Below are positions 27,922-36,447 of a stretch of DNA of 64,000 bases, piece by piece. Every line of letters begins with the position of its first letter. Within the stretch, counting starts at the first letter, position 1. The notes under the pieces are model-generated. The model was given only the letters and a program-made list of their open reading frames with translations, ran no database searches and had not been told where the DNA came from. The stretch is from Phycisphaeraceae bacterium (GTDB lineage: Bacteria > Planctomycetota > Phycisphaerae > Phycisphaerales > Phycisphaeraceae): contig JADZCR010000005.1 of assembly GCA_020851465.1 (NCBI GenBank), positions 62,001 to 126,000 on the forward strand, read 5' to 3'. The position numbers and the translations under genes are program-made.

Positions 27922-28769
27922 CAGTTACCTCGGTAGCGGCGGCTCGTCCACCACTGGATCAGGTTGATGAGCAGCAGCAGCAGGAATGAGGCGACGAGCA
28001 TCACCACCGCCAATGCCGCAGCTCCGGCATAGTCGTAGTCTTCCAGCCGTGCGAGGATCAGGACCGAAGTGATCTCCGTTTCCATCGGCATGTTTCCGGA
28101 AATGAAAACGATCGAGCCGTATTCACCCAGTGCCCGTGCGAACGCCAGCGCAAATCCCGTCAGCAGGGCAGGGAGAATCGTCGGCAGGATCACCCGCGCA
28201 AATGTCTGCCAGCGATTTGCTCCCAAACTCGCTGACGCCTCCTCAATCTCCACCTCGAAATCTTCGAGTGCCGGTTGAAGCGTGCGGACGACGAACGGCA
28301 GGCCGATGAACGTCATCGCAATCGTGACACCCAGCGGAGAGTAGGCCGACTGGATGCCCGCTTTGTCGAGCCACCTGCCGATCCATCCGGTCGGCGCATA
28401 AATCTGCGTCAGCGCGATGCCTGATACCGCGGTGGGCAGGGCGAAAGGCAGATCGACGAACGCATCGAGAATCTTTTTTCCGGGAAACCGATACCGCACC
28501 AGCGACCACGCCACGATGAAGCCGAAGATCGCGTTGAGCACCGCACCGATCAATGCGGTGGAGAACGTGAGCTTGTACGAGGCGACTGCCCGTTCGTCGC
28601 TGATGGTTTCCCAGAACTGCGCCCAACTGGTGCCTGACGCACTGAAGAAAAGTGCTGAAAGCGGTATGAGCACGACCATGCTCAGGTAAAAAATCGTGAA
28701 CCCCAGCGTTAGTCCGAAGCCGGGCAGCACGCTGTAATGTTTGAGTCGAAGGCTCATGGTGAGGTTCAC
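27921..28769 (-). CDS. cysT: Sulfate ABC importer permease CysT
   Basis: A 282-residue permease with about six helices, partner of CysW. It has the EAA loop EASASLGANRWQTFARVILP and the block ARALGEYGSIVFISGNMP typical of CysT (CysU). The length matches the family. The start is GTG 28769 or ATG 28757; neither has a clear ribosome site. It lies 156 bases after sbp, and a hairpin in that gap may separate expression of the binding protein from the membrane subunits. Confidence 0.94.
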   Translation of the reverse strand: MNLTMSLRLKHYSVLPGFGLTLGFTIFYLSMVVLIPLSALFFSASGTSWAQFWETISDERAVASYKLTFSTALIGAVLNAIFGFIVAWSLVRYRFPGKKILDAFVDLPFALPTAVSGIALTQIYAPTGWIGRWLDKAGIQSAYSPLGVTIAMTFIGLPFVVRTLQPALEDFEVEIEEASASLGANRWQTFARVILPTILPALLTGFALAFARALGEYGSIVFISGNMPMETEITSVLILARLEDYDYAGAAALAVVMLVASFLLLLLINLIQWWTSRRYRGN

Positions 28770-28822
28770 GATTACCGACGGGCGGCTTCTATCTCATTTA
28801 TTCATGGGAGAGGCGAGGAGAA

Positions 28823-28863
28823 GGTTTCGCGTATGGCTGTCTCCCGGCTGCGAAAGCGAAACC
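28823..28863 (-). repeat. Inverted repeat between sbp and cysT
   Basis: Arms GGTTTCGC (28823-28830) and GCGAAACC (28856-28863) are perfect over 8 bases and separated by 25 bases. No T-run follows on the minus strand, so it is not a classic terminator. It more likely stabilises the upstream sbp message or attenuates read-through. Confidence 0.5.
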
Positions 28864-28925
28864 TGATCCATTGCGGCTTTTTCATCTTTCAAGCCGTCAC
28901 CTCAAACGGGAGCGGATGTATTTTC

Positions 28926-30020
28926 TCACTTTTTTGAGCGCGAGATCTGGTCGTAGATTCCCTTGTTGGCAAAGTGGACCGCCTGCGCCTTGCGCCATCC
29001 GCCGAACATTTCGTCAATGGTGAACAGCTCGATCCGGGGAAATCGATCCGCGTACTTTTGGGCGACCTCCGCATCACGAGGCCGGTAATAATTTCGGGCA
29101 GCGATTTCCTGACCTTCCCTGCTGTAAAGGTATTTCAAGTACGCCTCAGCCGCCGCCCGCGTACCTCGCCGATTGACGACCTTATCCACTACGGTCACCG
29201 GCGGCTCGGCGAGAATGCTGATCGACGGATTGACCACCTCCAGCTTGTCCGAGCCAAACTCGCGGATCGCCAGATAAGCCTCGTTTTCCCAAGTGATGAG
29301 CACATCACCCAAACCGCGCTGTGCGAAAGTCGTCGTTGAGCCGCGAGCACCCGAATCGAGTACGGGCACATTTCGATAGATCGCAGTCACGAACTCTTTC
29401 GCTTTTTCTTCCAGGGCAGCGTGATCGTCCGACGTGTTGGCGGAAGAAGGTTGTGCATCATCACCCGCACCGGATGGTTGGGTGAGATTGGCAGGGCTGT
29501 ATTTTCGGATCGCATAACCCCATGCAGCCAGATAATTCCACCGTGCGCCGCCAGAGGTCCGCGGATTGGGTGTGATCACCTTGATGCCTGGCTTAGCCAG
29601 GTCGTCCCAATCCTTAATTCCTTTTGGGTTCCCCTTACGGACGAGGAACACGATCGTGGAGGTGTAGGGCGCGGAGTTGTCAGGCAGACGGCTTTGCCAG
29701 TCGGCAGCGATGAGTTTTCGGTCGGCTATCGCATCGATGTCATAAGCCAGCGCCAGTGATACGACGTCAGCCTCAAGCCCTTCGAGGACGAAACGCGCCT
29801 GCTTGCCCGACCCGCCGTGTGACTGCTCGATTTCCAGTTCACCGTGACCTTCGGCTTTCCACTTGGCGGCAAAGGCGGCGTTGAACTGCTGAAAAAGCTC
29901 GCGTGTCGGATCGTAAGAGGCGTTGAGCAGCACGGTCTGAGCCGACAAAGGCGCAGGGAGCAACCAAATTGCGACACCCAGCACCGACAGCGATAACCAG
30001 CGGCGAAACGTCTTGCCCAT
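28926..30020 (-). CDS. sbp: Sulfate-binding periplasmic protein
   Basis: A 364-residue solute-binding protein. A signal peptide of about 28 residues (basic MGKTFRRW, hydrophobic core, then PLSAQT) directs it to the periplasm. The mature part matches Sbp/Cys[19 protein letters not shown] at the start, [11 protein letters not shown] as a ligand-binding loop, [18 protein letters not shown], and late [23 protein letters not shown] 35-residue insertion rich in Ser, Asp and Ala after the YAIRKYS segment is unlike enterobacterial Sbp. The gene leads the operon and is preceded by a strong promoter; the 5' leader would be about 47 bases and lacks a good ribosome site. Confidence 0.94.
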   Translation of the reverse strand: MGKTFRRWLSLSVLGVAIWLLPAPLSAQTVLLNASYDPTRELFQQFNAAFAAKWKAEGHGELEIEQSHGGSGKQARFVLEGLEADVVSLALAYDIDAIADRKLIAADWQSRLPDNSAPYTSTIVFLVRKGNPKGIKDWDDLAKPGIKVITPNPRTSGGARWNYLAAWGYAIRKYSPANLTQPSGAGDDAQPSSANTSDDHAALEEKAKEFVTAIYRNVPVLDSGARGSTTTFAQRGLGDVLITWENEAYLAIREFGSDKLEVVNPSISILAEPPVTVVDKVVNRRGTRAAAEAYLKYLYSREGQEIAARNYYRPRDAEVAQKYADRFPRIELFTIDEMFGGWRKAQAVHFANKGIYDQISRSKK

Positions 30021-30073
30021 CTGTTGTGACCCGCGAGAGAGCCGACCCTGTTAATGTTGACTATTTGAGTCGT

Positions 30074-30101
30074 ATATTAACCAACGAATAACGATTGTCA
30101 A
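30074..30101 (-). promoter_or_regulatory. Strong sigma70-type promoter of the sulfate operon
   Basis: On the minus strand, TTGACA (30101-30096), a 16-base spacer and TAATAT (30079-30074). Transcription would start near 30067. Both boxes are near consensus and the stretch is AT-rich compared with its surroundings. Confidence 0.75.
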
Positions 30102-30113
30102 ACTCGTCATTCG
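30085..30113. promoter_or_regulatory. Dyad centred on the sulfate-operon -35 box, candidate operator
   Basis: CGAATAACGA (30085-30094) and TCGTCATTCG (30104-30113) are complementary at 9 of 10 positions, with a 9-base spacer. The centre of symmetry (30099) falls inside the TTGACA box. This placement is expected for a repressor that blocks polymerase binding. The regulator is unknown. Confidence 0.55.
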
Positions 30114-30165
30114 ATTTGACGTGTTTTCCCCTTGTTTTACAGGGGCTCAAGCGGTACAGGTCGCC

Positions 30166-31200
30166 TCAGCGGTACCGAGCTTTAATCGCCTTGCCTGATT
30201 TCACGCTCTGGTCCGCCAGATTCAGAATGTGAATCGGACGGCGTGCCCATTCAGGGGTGATGATGAGCTTGGTGCCCTTGGAAAGATGGTCAGCCACGTT
30301 CTGGTAGTACTTCTCCGTCTGACTGGGTGGGTTGGCACCCTTTGTCACGGTCGTTTTGCCGTTGTCGATGCGCACGATCTCCCACGTGCTGTGATCGAAT
30401 GAGTATGTGCCCTTGGTTCCGGTGATCTCAAGAATCTTGTCGTGCGGTCTGGAGTCGATCGACGAAATGCGCAGCGTCAGCCACTTGGCGTTGGTGAAAC
30501 GCACGAGGGCGAAGCCTTCGTCTTCGTTGGTGTCAGCTTTCCATTTGGTCTGGTTTGCCCAGTAGCCTTGCTTGGCGACCCCCATGACTTCATCGATCTT
30601 TGAATCGATGATCTGGAGCGAATACTCCAGCAGGTGAACACCCCAGTCATACATCACGCCGCCGGAGATCGACTTGCTGGACCGCCACCAGTCGCCGGGT
30701 TTTGCATAGCCGCCCATTGCCGCCTCGATGCGGATTACCTCACCGATCGCGCCTTCCTTGTGGATCGCCTGCATCGCTGCCAATACGCAGCCGTCCCAGT
30801 GGCGGTTGTGGTAGGTCGAAAGTACGACCTTGGCGGCCTTGGCGGCGGCGATCATGTCGTCGCATTCCTTGGTCGTGATGGCAAACGGCTTTTCACAGAC
30901 GACATGGCGGCCGGCCTTGAGGCACTGGATCGCCAGCTTCGCGTGGGTGTTGTGCGGCGTGATAATCACGACGAGATTCACGTCGGATTTCTTAAGCATC
31001 TCATCCACCGAGGTGAACGTCTGGATGCCGGGAAAATCTTTCGTCGCCACCGCCAGGCGGCTTTCGTCGATCTCGCTGACCGCGCGGGGAGTCATGCCCG
31101 CCTGCTGCATCTGGAGCAGGTGATGCTTGCCCATGTTGAATGCGCCGCCGTAACCGATGACGCCGACCTTGATATCGCTGGCTTTCTTGAAGTGTGGCAC
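30166..31200 (-). CDS. Gfo/Idh/MocA-family oxidoreductase (second)
   Basis: A 344-residue oxidoreductase with nucleotide loop VGVIGYGGAFNMGKHH, VVCEKPFAIT (the EKP motif with the catalytic-region lysine) and a C-terminal substrate domain with GGVMYDWGVHLLEYSLQI, whose His is in the usual catalytic place. The substrate is probably a sugar or sugar acid. The start is a GTG with AGGAA eight to nine bases upstream. It is divergent from lpxB and lies upstream of the sulfate promoter on the same strand, apparently a separate unit. Confidence 0.9.
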   Translation of the reverse strand: MPHFKKASDIKVGVIGYGGAFNMGKHHLLQMQQAGMTPRAVSEIDESRLAVATKDFPGIQTFTSVDEMLKKSDVNLVVIITPHNTHAKLAIQCLKAGRHVVCEKPFAITTKECDDMIAAAKAAKVVLSTYHNRHWDGCVLAAMQAIHKEGAIGEVIRIEAAMGGYAKPGDWWRSSKSISGGVMYDWGVHLLEYSLQIIDSKIDEVMGVAKQGYWANQTKWKADTNEDEGFALVRFTNAKWLTLRISSIDSRPHDKILEITGTKGTYSFDHSTWEIVRIDNGKTTVTKGANPPSQTEKYYQNVADHLSKGTKLIITPEWARRPIHILNLADQSVKSGKAIKARYR

Positions 31201-31306
31201 GGGATGATTTCCTGGGGTTGGGGGTGAAAGGAAAAAATGTTAACGATTTTGGCCGCGAGAGGCGAACAATCGGTGACGCCCGGAAAGTGGAGTACGGCTC
31301 ATCCTG

Positions 31307-31312
31307 TAAACT
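31307..31312 (+). promoter_or_regulatory. Candidate -10 box of lpxB, possible leaderless start
   Basis: TAAACT, preceded directly by TG, ends six bases before the lpxB ATG at 31319. No ribosome site lies between, so an mRNA starting at the ATG is plausible. The -35 region is unconvincing. Confidence 0.3.
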
Positions 31313-31318
31313 TTCCCT

Positions 31319-32518
31319 ATGGCCCGCCCGGATGCTGTCCTCTTCACAGCCTTTGAGCCTAGCGGCGATGCGCTGGCGGCAGGATTGATCGCGCAGATCA
31401 AGGCCCGTCGTCCGCAGATGAAGGTTTATGCGCTGGGTGGGCCGAGGATGGCTGCCGCCGGTGCAGAGTTGATCGAGACGACCACTGAGCATGCCGTCAT
31501 GCTCGCCGGTGCGATCAGCAAGGTGCGGGAACATCGTGCCCGACTCAAGCGATTAAAGGTCTGGCTGCATGAGCACCCGATCGCTGCCCACGTGCCGACG
31601 GATAGCCCCGCAGCGAACTGGTCGATCTGTAAGCTCGTCAGGCAGATTCAGCGCGAGGCTAAGATCGTGCACTTGGCTGCGCCGCAGGTGTGGGCGTGGG
31701 CGACCTGGCGCATCAACAAGCTCCGCCGCCTCACCGATCACGTGTTATGTCTGCTGCCCTTCGAGGAAAAATGGTTTCGCACCCGTAATGTGCCGGCGAC
31801 ATTCGTCGGCCATCCCATGTTTGATTCCGTCGCACGTTCATCCGCTGCACCTCGGTTGCGGGACGGCCGACTAAAGCTGGCGTTGCTTCCGGGGTCACGA
31901 TCCGGCGAGTGGCGCAAGAACTGGCCGACGATGCTCAAGGCCTACCAGCTCCTCACGGCTAAGAACGAGGCGCTCGCCGGTTGTGTCGCGGCTGTGGATC
32001 AACCAGCCGGTGAGTGGTTGGTGAGTCATACGTTGACTTCGCCGCCGCCAGCGCTGCGTTGGTCAGATGGCCGGATTGTTTCACCTGATCTGTCCCTGCC
32101 GTCGGGTATGGAGATTGTTTTTGGCCGCACGCCGGAGATTCTGGAATGGGCGGATGTGGTGCTGGTGGTGTCAGGTACAGCGACGCTGGAGGTGGCCATG
32201 CATCGCAAGCCGATGGTGGTGCTCTACAACATTTCGAGAATATCGTGGCACTTGGCGGGGCGGTGGATTGTGCGTACGCGCACCTTCTCGCTGCCGAATC
32301 TCATTCTCGAAGGTCTCGGTGAACGCGGTGCGGTACGCGAGCTTGTGCCGCACTTCGGGAATGTGCGCGTAGTGGTTGATGAGGTGGACCGTCTGCTGAA
32401 AAACCAGGACGCCCGCCGGACACAGCGTGCAGCAATAGATCGCGTGTGCGCCGAATTTGAAAGCGTGTCATTCAAAGATCGCGCTGCGGAGCGATTTTTC
32501 CAGGTCGCTGGTCTGTGA
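31319..32518 (+). CDS. lpxB: Lipid-A-disaccharide synthase
   Basis: A 399-residue family GT19 glycosyltransferase that joins UDP-2,3-diacylglucosamine and lipid X, the first disaccharide of lipid A, on the cytoplasmic face of the inner membrane. Landmarks are the N-terminal LFTAFEPSGDALAAG (compare GEASGD), ALGGPRMAAAGAE, APQVWAWATWRI, FVGHPMFD, LPGSRSGEW and VVSGTATLEVAM. The stretch PTDSPAANWSI replaces the usual DAPDFN-type motif, so that part has diverged. Other lpx genes are absent from the window. Its presence supports a lipopolysaccharide-type outer membrane. Confidence 0.92.
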   Translation: MARPDAVLFTAFEPSGDALAAGLIAQIKARRPQMKVYALGGPRMAAAGAELIETTTEHAVMLAGAISKVREHRARLKRLKVWLHEHPIAAHVPTDSPAANWSICKLVRQIQREAKIVHLAAPQVWAWATWRINKLRRLTDHVLCLLPFEEKWFRTRNVPATFVGHPMFDSVARSSAAPRLRDGRLKLALLPGSRSGEWRKNWPTMLKAYQLLTAKNEALAGCVAAVDQPAGEWLVSHTLTSPPPALRWSDGRIVSPDLSLPSGMEIVFGRTPEILEWADVVLVVSGTATLEVAMHRKPMVVLYNISRISWHLAGRWIVRTRTFSLPNLILEGLGERGAVRELVPHFGNVRVVVDEVDRLLKNQDARRTQRAAIDRVCAEFESVSFKDRAAERFFQVAGL

Positions 32519-32583
32519 AATTCACAGCGGATACATGATCCGCATACTCGTCTGTCTGATCTGAAAAAGTAACCAAATAAAAA

Positions 32584-32605
32584 GGCGTTCCCGTGAGGGA
32601 ACGCC
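32584..32605 (-). terminator. Strong intrinsic terminator, leftward
   Basis: GGCGTTCCC, loop GTGA, GGGAACGCC: a perfect 9-base-pair stem. On the minus strand it is followed by TTTTTATTT (complement of 32575-32583). It ends the short leftward unit that carries the lysine-rich peptide; no T-run exists on the + side for lpxB. Confidence 0.85.
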
Positions 32606-32738
32606 CATGTGATCTGCTCCGAGGTCGCTTTTCGGTTTGAAGTTTTGCGGACCGCCTGATTCGGAGCGGCGGAACGCGGTGTACGATTCAAACGTTCGTC
32701 ACGTTTTCACGCGACACGACACTCGATCACTGATTGAC

Positions 32739-32801
32739 TTACTTACGGGCTTTCTTCTTGACTTTCTTCTTCGCAGCTTTCTTCTTTGCTTTCTTGGCCA
32801 T
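32739..32801 (-). CDS. Lysine-rich 20-residue peptide
   Basis: A 20-codon frame beginning MAKKAKKKAA and ending KKKARK: 12 Lys, 1 Arg, 5 Ala, 1 Val and the Met. The ATG has AAAGGA eight bases upstream. A TTGACT-N17-TTTAAT promoter lies about 40 bases before the ATG, and a perfect terminator lies about 130 bases after the stop, so the unit looks complete. The lysine/alanine pattern resembles the tails of histone-H1-like and other nucleic-acid-binding proteins, which suggests DNA, RNA or ribosome binding; this is inference. I do not know a family for it. A 63-codon frame (32699-32890) overlaps in another phase, but its start lies upstream of the promoter. Confidence 0.6.
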   Translation of the reverse strand: MAKKAKKKAAKKKVKKKARK

Positions 32802-32839
32802 GGCTTTGATCCTTTCGGGCAACCTCGGAGCTTGAACCA

Positions 32840-32868
32840 ATTAAAGACGAAACCAAAAACAGAGTCAA
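32840..32868 (-). promoter_or_regulatory. Promoter of the lysine-rich peptide unit
   Basis: On the minus strand, TTGACT (32868-32863), a 17-base spacer and TTTAAT (32845-32840). The predicted start near 32833 gives a leader of about 30 bases containing the AAAGGA ribosome site. Confidence 0.7.
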
Positions 32869-32971
32869 TAAAAATCTGATCTCTGTTCAAAAATCTTTAT
32901 CGGCATCAAACGCGATTCAACTTGAGCATTATCAGCTTCCGCGATCTTGATACACCGCGCTCGACTCGCGT

Positions 32972-33433
32972 TCAATCGTCGTCGCGCGGAGATGATCGTG
33001 ATCGCTTCGTTGTCGCGCGGCAACTTTTCTGCTTGAGCCTCCTCTCACGCGAGCTGCGCGTCGGTCGAGTCGCGCGGCGCGTTCGCGGCACACGTATCGC
33101 AGACACCAGCAGCGAGCGCAACCGCTTCAGACAGGCGTCCTTGTTCATTCGTTGCGAGCGCGTCTCCTCAGAGGTAATCAACAGATCGCCGTCCGTCGAG
33201 AAATGCGAAGGTCCAGCCAGCGCGAGCAGCCGCGCCGTCGCCGGTGCGCCGATGCGATTTTCGATCACCCGCAGCGACACGCGGAGCTGTGCCTTGGTTT
33301 CGAGCTTGTTCACATTCTGGCCGCCAGGTCCTGAGCTGCGCGCAAAAGAAAACTGCAAAGCGGCCGGCGGCACGCATATTCCCGGAGCTATTTCAATCCC
33401 CGATCCGCTGGTTGGTATGTCTGATTCCGGCAT
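32972..33433 (-). CDS. arfB: Alternative ribosome-rescue factor, ArfB type
   Basis: A 153-residue class-I release-factor-like protein without a codon-recognition domain. The catalytic loop GPGGQNVNK lies at about residues 35-43 (RSSGPGGQNVNKLETKAQLR). The C-terminal 45 residues are highly basic, as expected for the tail that enters the empty mRNA channel of a stalled ribosome. ArfB hydrolyses peptidyl-tRNA on ribosomes stalled at mRNA ends. No start alternative looks better than ATG 33433. It lies alone, upstream of the lysine-rich unit on the same strand. Confidence 0.92.
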   Translation of the reverse strand: MPESDIPTSGSGIEIAPGICVPPAALQFSFARSSGPGGQNVNKLETKAQLRVSLRVIENRIGAPATARLLALAGPSHFSTDGDLLITSEETRSQRMNKDACLKRLRSLLVSAIRVPRTRRATRPTRSSRERRLKQKSCRATTKRSRSSPRDDD

Positions 33434-33533
33434 GGTTGATCGTCAGTGGGTGCTGATCCTGGCAGCCGGAAATCGACTCACCCCGATGGAACCGCAGATC
33501 AAGCGTTGACCTGACAGCGACACGAAGTGCCTC

Positions 33534-35597
33534 TCAATCTTCCTCCGCTTTAGGTTTGTAAGCGGAGACGATCTGCTGCTGAATCTGCGGCGGGACAGGA
33601 TCGTAATGGCTCAGCTCCATGGAAAAGCTGCCCTGACCGCCGGTGACGCTTTTGAGTTGGTTCTGATAGTTGGTCACTTCACTCAAAGGCACCATCGCCT
33701 TCACCACCGCCATATCGCCGCCGAGCATGTCGGTGCCCTGGATTCGTCCGCGCTTTCCTGACAGGTCGCCGGTGATGTCACCCATGTAACGGCTGGGAAC
33801 GGTGACCTCGATATTGACGCAGGGTTCGAGCACCACCGGCCGAGCTTTCTGCACCGCATCAATGAATGCCCGCCGTCCAGCCGTGATGAACGCGATTTCT
33901 TTGGAGTCCACATCGTGATACTTGCCGTCGTAAACGCTGACGCGCACGTCCTGGAGCGGATAGCCGGCGATCGCGCCGGTTTCGATCACCTGTCGGACGC
34001 CTTTTTCAATCGCGGGGATGAATTGTCTGGGGATCGAACCGCCGAAGGTGTCGTCCACATATTGAAATCCGCTGCCTCGTGCCAGCGGTTCGACGCGCAG
34101 ATAAACCTCACCAAACTGTCCCGCGCCGCCGGTCTGCTTTTTATGCCGGTGGTGACCTTCCGCCTTGGCGGTGATCGTCTCGCGGTAGGCGATCTTGGGC
34201 GGCTTGGTGTCCACTTCGACATGGAAGCGTTTTTTGAGTCGCTCAAGGATGATGCGCAGGTGCATTTCTCCCATGCCGTAAATGATGGTCTCGTGCGTTG
34301 AATTGTCGCGCACAACCCGGAGCGTGGGGTCTTCTTCGAGCAGCTTGTGCAAGGCATCGCCGATTTTCTGCTCATCGCCGCGACTCCTGGCGGTCACGGC
34401 CAGCCCGTACATCGGTTCGGGGTAGGCCTTGTGAAGGTAGCGGATGTGATCCTCATCATGGCTGTCGTGCAGGACAGCGCCGCGGTGGATGTCATCCACC
34501 TTGGCGACGGCAGCAATGTCGCCGGGTATCGCCGCGTCCACCTCGGCGTGCTGTTTTCCCTGAAACTTGAAGAGGTGGCCGACCTTGAAGGGTTTTTTGC
34601 TTTCGCCGGCTCGGGGGTCACCGACGTAAAGCTGTGTCTGCATTGTCACCGTGCCCTGATGCACGCGAAACGCCGCGAGCTTGCCGACGAACGGATCGAT
34701 CGTGACCTGAAAGACGTGTGCGATCACATGCTTCTTCGGGTCAGGCTCAGCGTGCAGTTCGTGGAGCACATCATCGCCGCGGATAAATGGCCGCGGGTTT
34801 CCCTCCAGCGGATTGGGCGCGAGTTTGACGATGATCTCCAACAACTCCTGAACGCCTACGTCGCGCGTCGCGCTGGTAAAGCAGACGGGAATCAGGTGTC
34901 CCTCACGCAGCGCCTTCTCGAACGGCTCGTGAAGCTGGTCGGGCTTCACATCGCCCTGTTCGAGATAAAGCTCCATCAGCTTTTCATCCACTTCGACGAC
35001 CTGCTCGACGATGCGCTGATGCGCCTCGGAAGACGATCCCAGCGCGGTCGGCGTTGACCCGTCAGCACGGAAAAAACAATCGACCACGCCTTTACCGTCC
35101 GCGGTGGGCAGGTTGATGGGGATGCACTCTTTGCCGAACGCGCTCTGGATCTGCTCGATCAACTCGGCGAAGTCGAGATTCTCCGCATCAATCTTGTTGA
35201 CGACGATCATTCGGCAGAGCTTTCGCGCACCGGCGCGCTCCATGACACGGCGCGCGTTAGGTTCGACACCAGCAGTGGCGTTGATTACCACCGCGACCGT
35301 CTCGATCGCCGGCAACGCCAGAAACGCCTGCCCGATAAAGTCGGGATAGCCCGGCGTGTCGATGAGGTTGATGTGTTTGCCCTGGAAGTCGCAGTGGGCG
35401 ATGGAAGTGAAGATGCTGTGGCCGTGTGTTTTTTCTTCGTCGCTATGGTCGGTGACCGTCGTGCCGCGCTCGACGCTGCCCGGCGCGTGAATGGCACCGG
35501 ACTTCAGAAGGAGGGCCTCGGCGAGCGTCGTTTTTCCCGCGCCGCCGTGACCCACAAGGGCAATGTTGCGAATATCCGTAGTGGTGTAGCTGGGCAT
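33534..35597 (-). CDS. Elongation factor G paralogue (EF-G II type)
   Basis: A 687-residue translational GTPase. It has G1 GHGGAGKTTL (about 16-25), G3 DTPGYPDF and G4 NKID, followed by domains II, III, IV (RVSVYDGKYHDVDSKEIAF) and V. The sequence resembles EF-G II, or FusA2-like, proteins more than the main factor: switch I is TTVTDHSDEEKTHGHSIF and the gene is not near rpsL/rpsG/tuf. Its role may be ribosome recycling or translocation under special conditions. The start is ATG 35597 with GGGAAGG seven bases upstream; the frame runs two codons further to a TTG, which is too close to that site. Confidence 0.92.
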   Translation of the reverse strand: MPSYTTTDIRNIALVGHGGAGKTTLAEALLLKSGAIHAPGSVERGTTVTDHSDEEKTHGHSIFTSIAHCDFQGKHINLIDTPGYPDFIGQAFLALPAIETVAVVINATAGVEPNARRVMERAGARKLCRMIVVNKIDAENLDFAELIEQIQSAFGKECIPINLPTADGKGVVDCFFRADGSTPTALGSSSEAHQRIVEQVVEVDEKLMELYLEQGDVKPDQLHEPFEKALREGHLIPVCFTSATRDVGVQELLEIIVKLAPNPLEGNPRPFIRGDDVLHELHAEPDPKKHVIAHVFQVTIDPFVGKLAAFRVHQGTVTMQTQLYVGDPRAGESKKPFKVGHLFKFQGKQHAEVDAAIPGDIAAVAKVDDIHRGAVLHDSHDEDHIRYLHKAYPEPMYGLAVTARSRGDEQKIGDALHKLLEEDPTLRVVRDNSTHETIIYGMGEMHLRIILERLKKRFHVEVDTKPPKIAYRETITAKAEGHHRHKKQTGGAGQFGEVYLRVEPLARGSGFQYVDDTFGGSIPRQFIPAIEKGVRQVIETGAIAGYPLQDVRVSVYDGKYHDVDSKEIAFITAGRRAFIDAVQKARPVVLEPCVNIEVTVPSRYMGDITGDLSGKRGRIQGTDMLGGDMAVVKAMVPLSEVTNYQNQLKSVTGGQGSFSMELSHYDPVPPQIQQQIVSAYKPKAEED

Positions 35598-35714
35598 GGC
35601 CAAACCTTCCCAGAAAAAATGTGTGGTTCAGCCTGAGTATAAAACCGTAACGAGGCGATGGAAAGAGTCGCATCTCGTTCCCGTTCCCGCCGCACATTGG
35701 GGAGCACGGAAGGC

Positions 35715-36416
35715 TCACGATGTTCCGCGTCGGAACAGGTTGTACTTCAGGATGCACCAGACCGCGCGCAAGCCGTCCTTCCAACCAATCTTTTTACCCT
35801 CGGCGAAAGTACGGCCGGAGTATGACACGCCGACCTCGTAAATGCGGCAGTTCATCTTGGCGACCTTGGCGGTGATCTCCGGCTCGAATCCGAATCGATT
35901 TTCCTCGATCGTGATTTTTTTAATGACCTCGTGACGGAAAACCTTGTAACAGGTCTCCATGTCGGTGAGGTTGAGGTCGGTCATCATGTTTGACATGAGC
36001 GTGAGGAAACGGTTGCCGATCGAATGCCAGAAGTAGAGCACGCGATGCGACTCGCCGCCGGCGAAACGCGACCCGAAGACGACATCAGCCTTGCCGTCGA
36101 GAATGGGTTTGAGCAGTTTCGGATATTCCTGCGGGTCGTATTCGAGATCGGCATCCTGGATGAGCACGATCTGGCCGGTCGCAGCCGCAAAGCCGGTGCG
36201 CAGAGCCGCACCCTTGCCCTGGTTTTCCTCGTGATAGAACACACGCACGTCGGGCAGTTCCTTAAGCTCCTTGAGCCGGTGCGCCGTGCTGTCGGTGGAG
36301 CAGTCATCGACAATGATGACTTCCTTGTCGATGGGCACCGCGCGGACCGCGGCTACGATCTGATCGATCGTGTCGGCTTCGTTGTAAACCGGAATGACAA
36401 CGGAGAGCTGGGGCAT
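35715..36416 (-). CDS. Family 2 glycosyltransferase
   Basis: A 233-residue GT2 enzyme of the dolichol-phosphate-mannose-synthase-like group. It has [12 protein letters not shown], the nucleotide-binding [16 protein letters not shown] (DxD-type metal site) and SRFAGG, with the acceptor part containing [14 protein letters not shown]. It lacks C-terminal transmembrane helices and is probably cytoplasmic or peripheral. It would transfer a sugar from an NDP or UDP donor to polyprenyl phosphate or glycan; the product is unknown. The start is ATG 36416. The frame extends 74 codons upstream into the bioA region but has no merit there. It is divergent from bioA, with 31 bases between start codons. Confidence 0.9.
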   Translation of the reverse strand: MPQLSVVIPVYNEADTIDQIVAAVRAVPIDKEVIIVDDCSTDSTAHRLKELKELPDVRVFYHEENQGKGAALRTGFAAATGQIVLIQDADLEYDPQEYPKLLKPILDGKADVVFGSRFAGGESHRVLYFWHSIGNRFLTLMSNMMTDLNLTDMETCYKVFRHEVIKKITIEENRFGFEPEITAKVAKMNCRIYEVGVSYSGRTFAEGKKIGWKDGLRAVWCILKYNLFRRGTS

Positions 36417-36447
36417 GTTGCCTGACCGCGCGAGTAGGATAATCGAT

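Noticed and set aside
30121..30160. Intrinsic terminator of the second Gfo/Idh/MocA gene
   Set aside because: CCCCT and AGGGG form only five pairs, and the flanking T-run on the minus strand is absent.
32699..32890. 63-codon Arg/Lys-rich frame across the tiny lysine-rich gene
   Set aside because: Its ATG lies upstream of the predicted promoter, it has no ribosome site, and the basic residues are a phase-shift of the lysine codons. The 20-codon frame fits the regulatory signals.
34347..35057. 236-codon frame antisense to the EF-G paralogue
   Set aside because: It is a shadow of a conserved gene.
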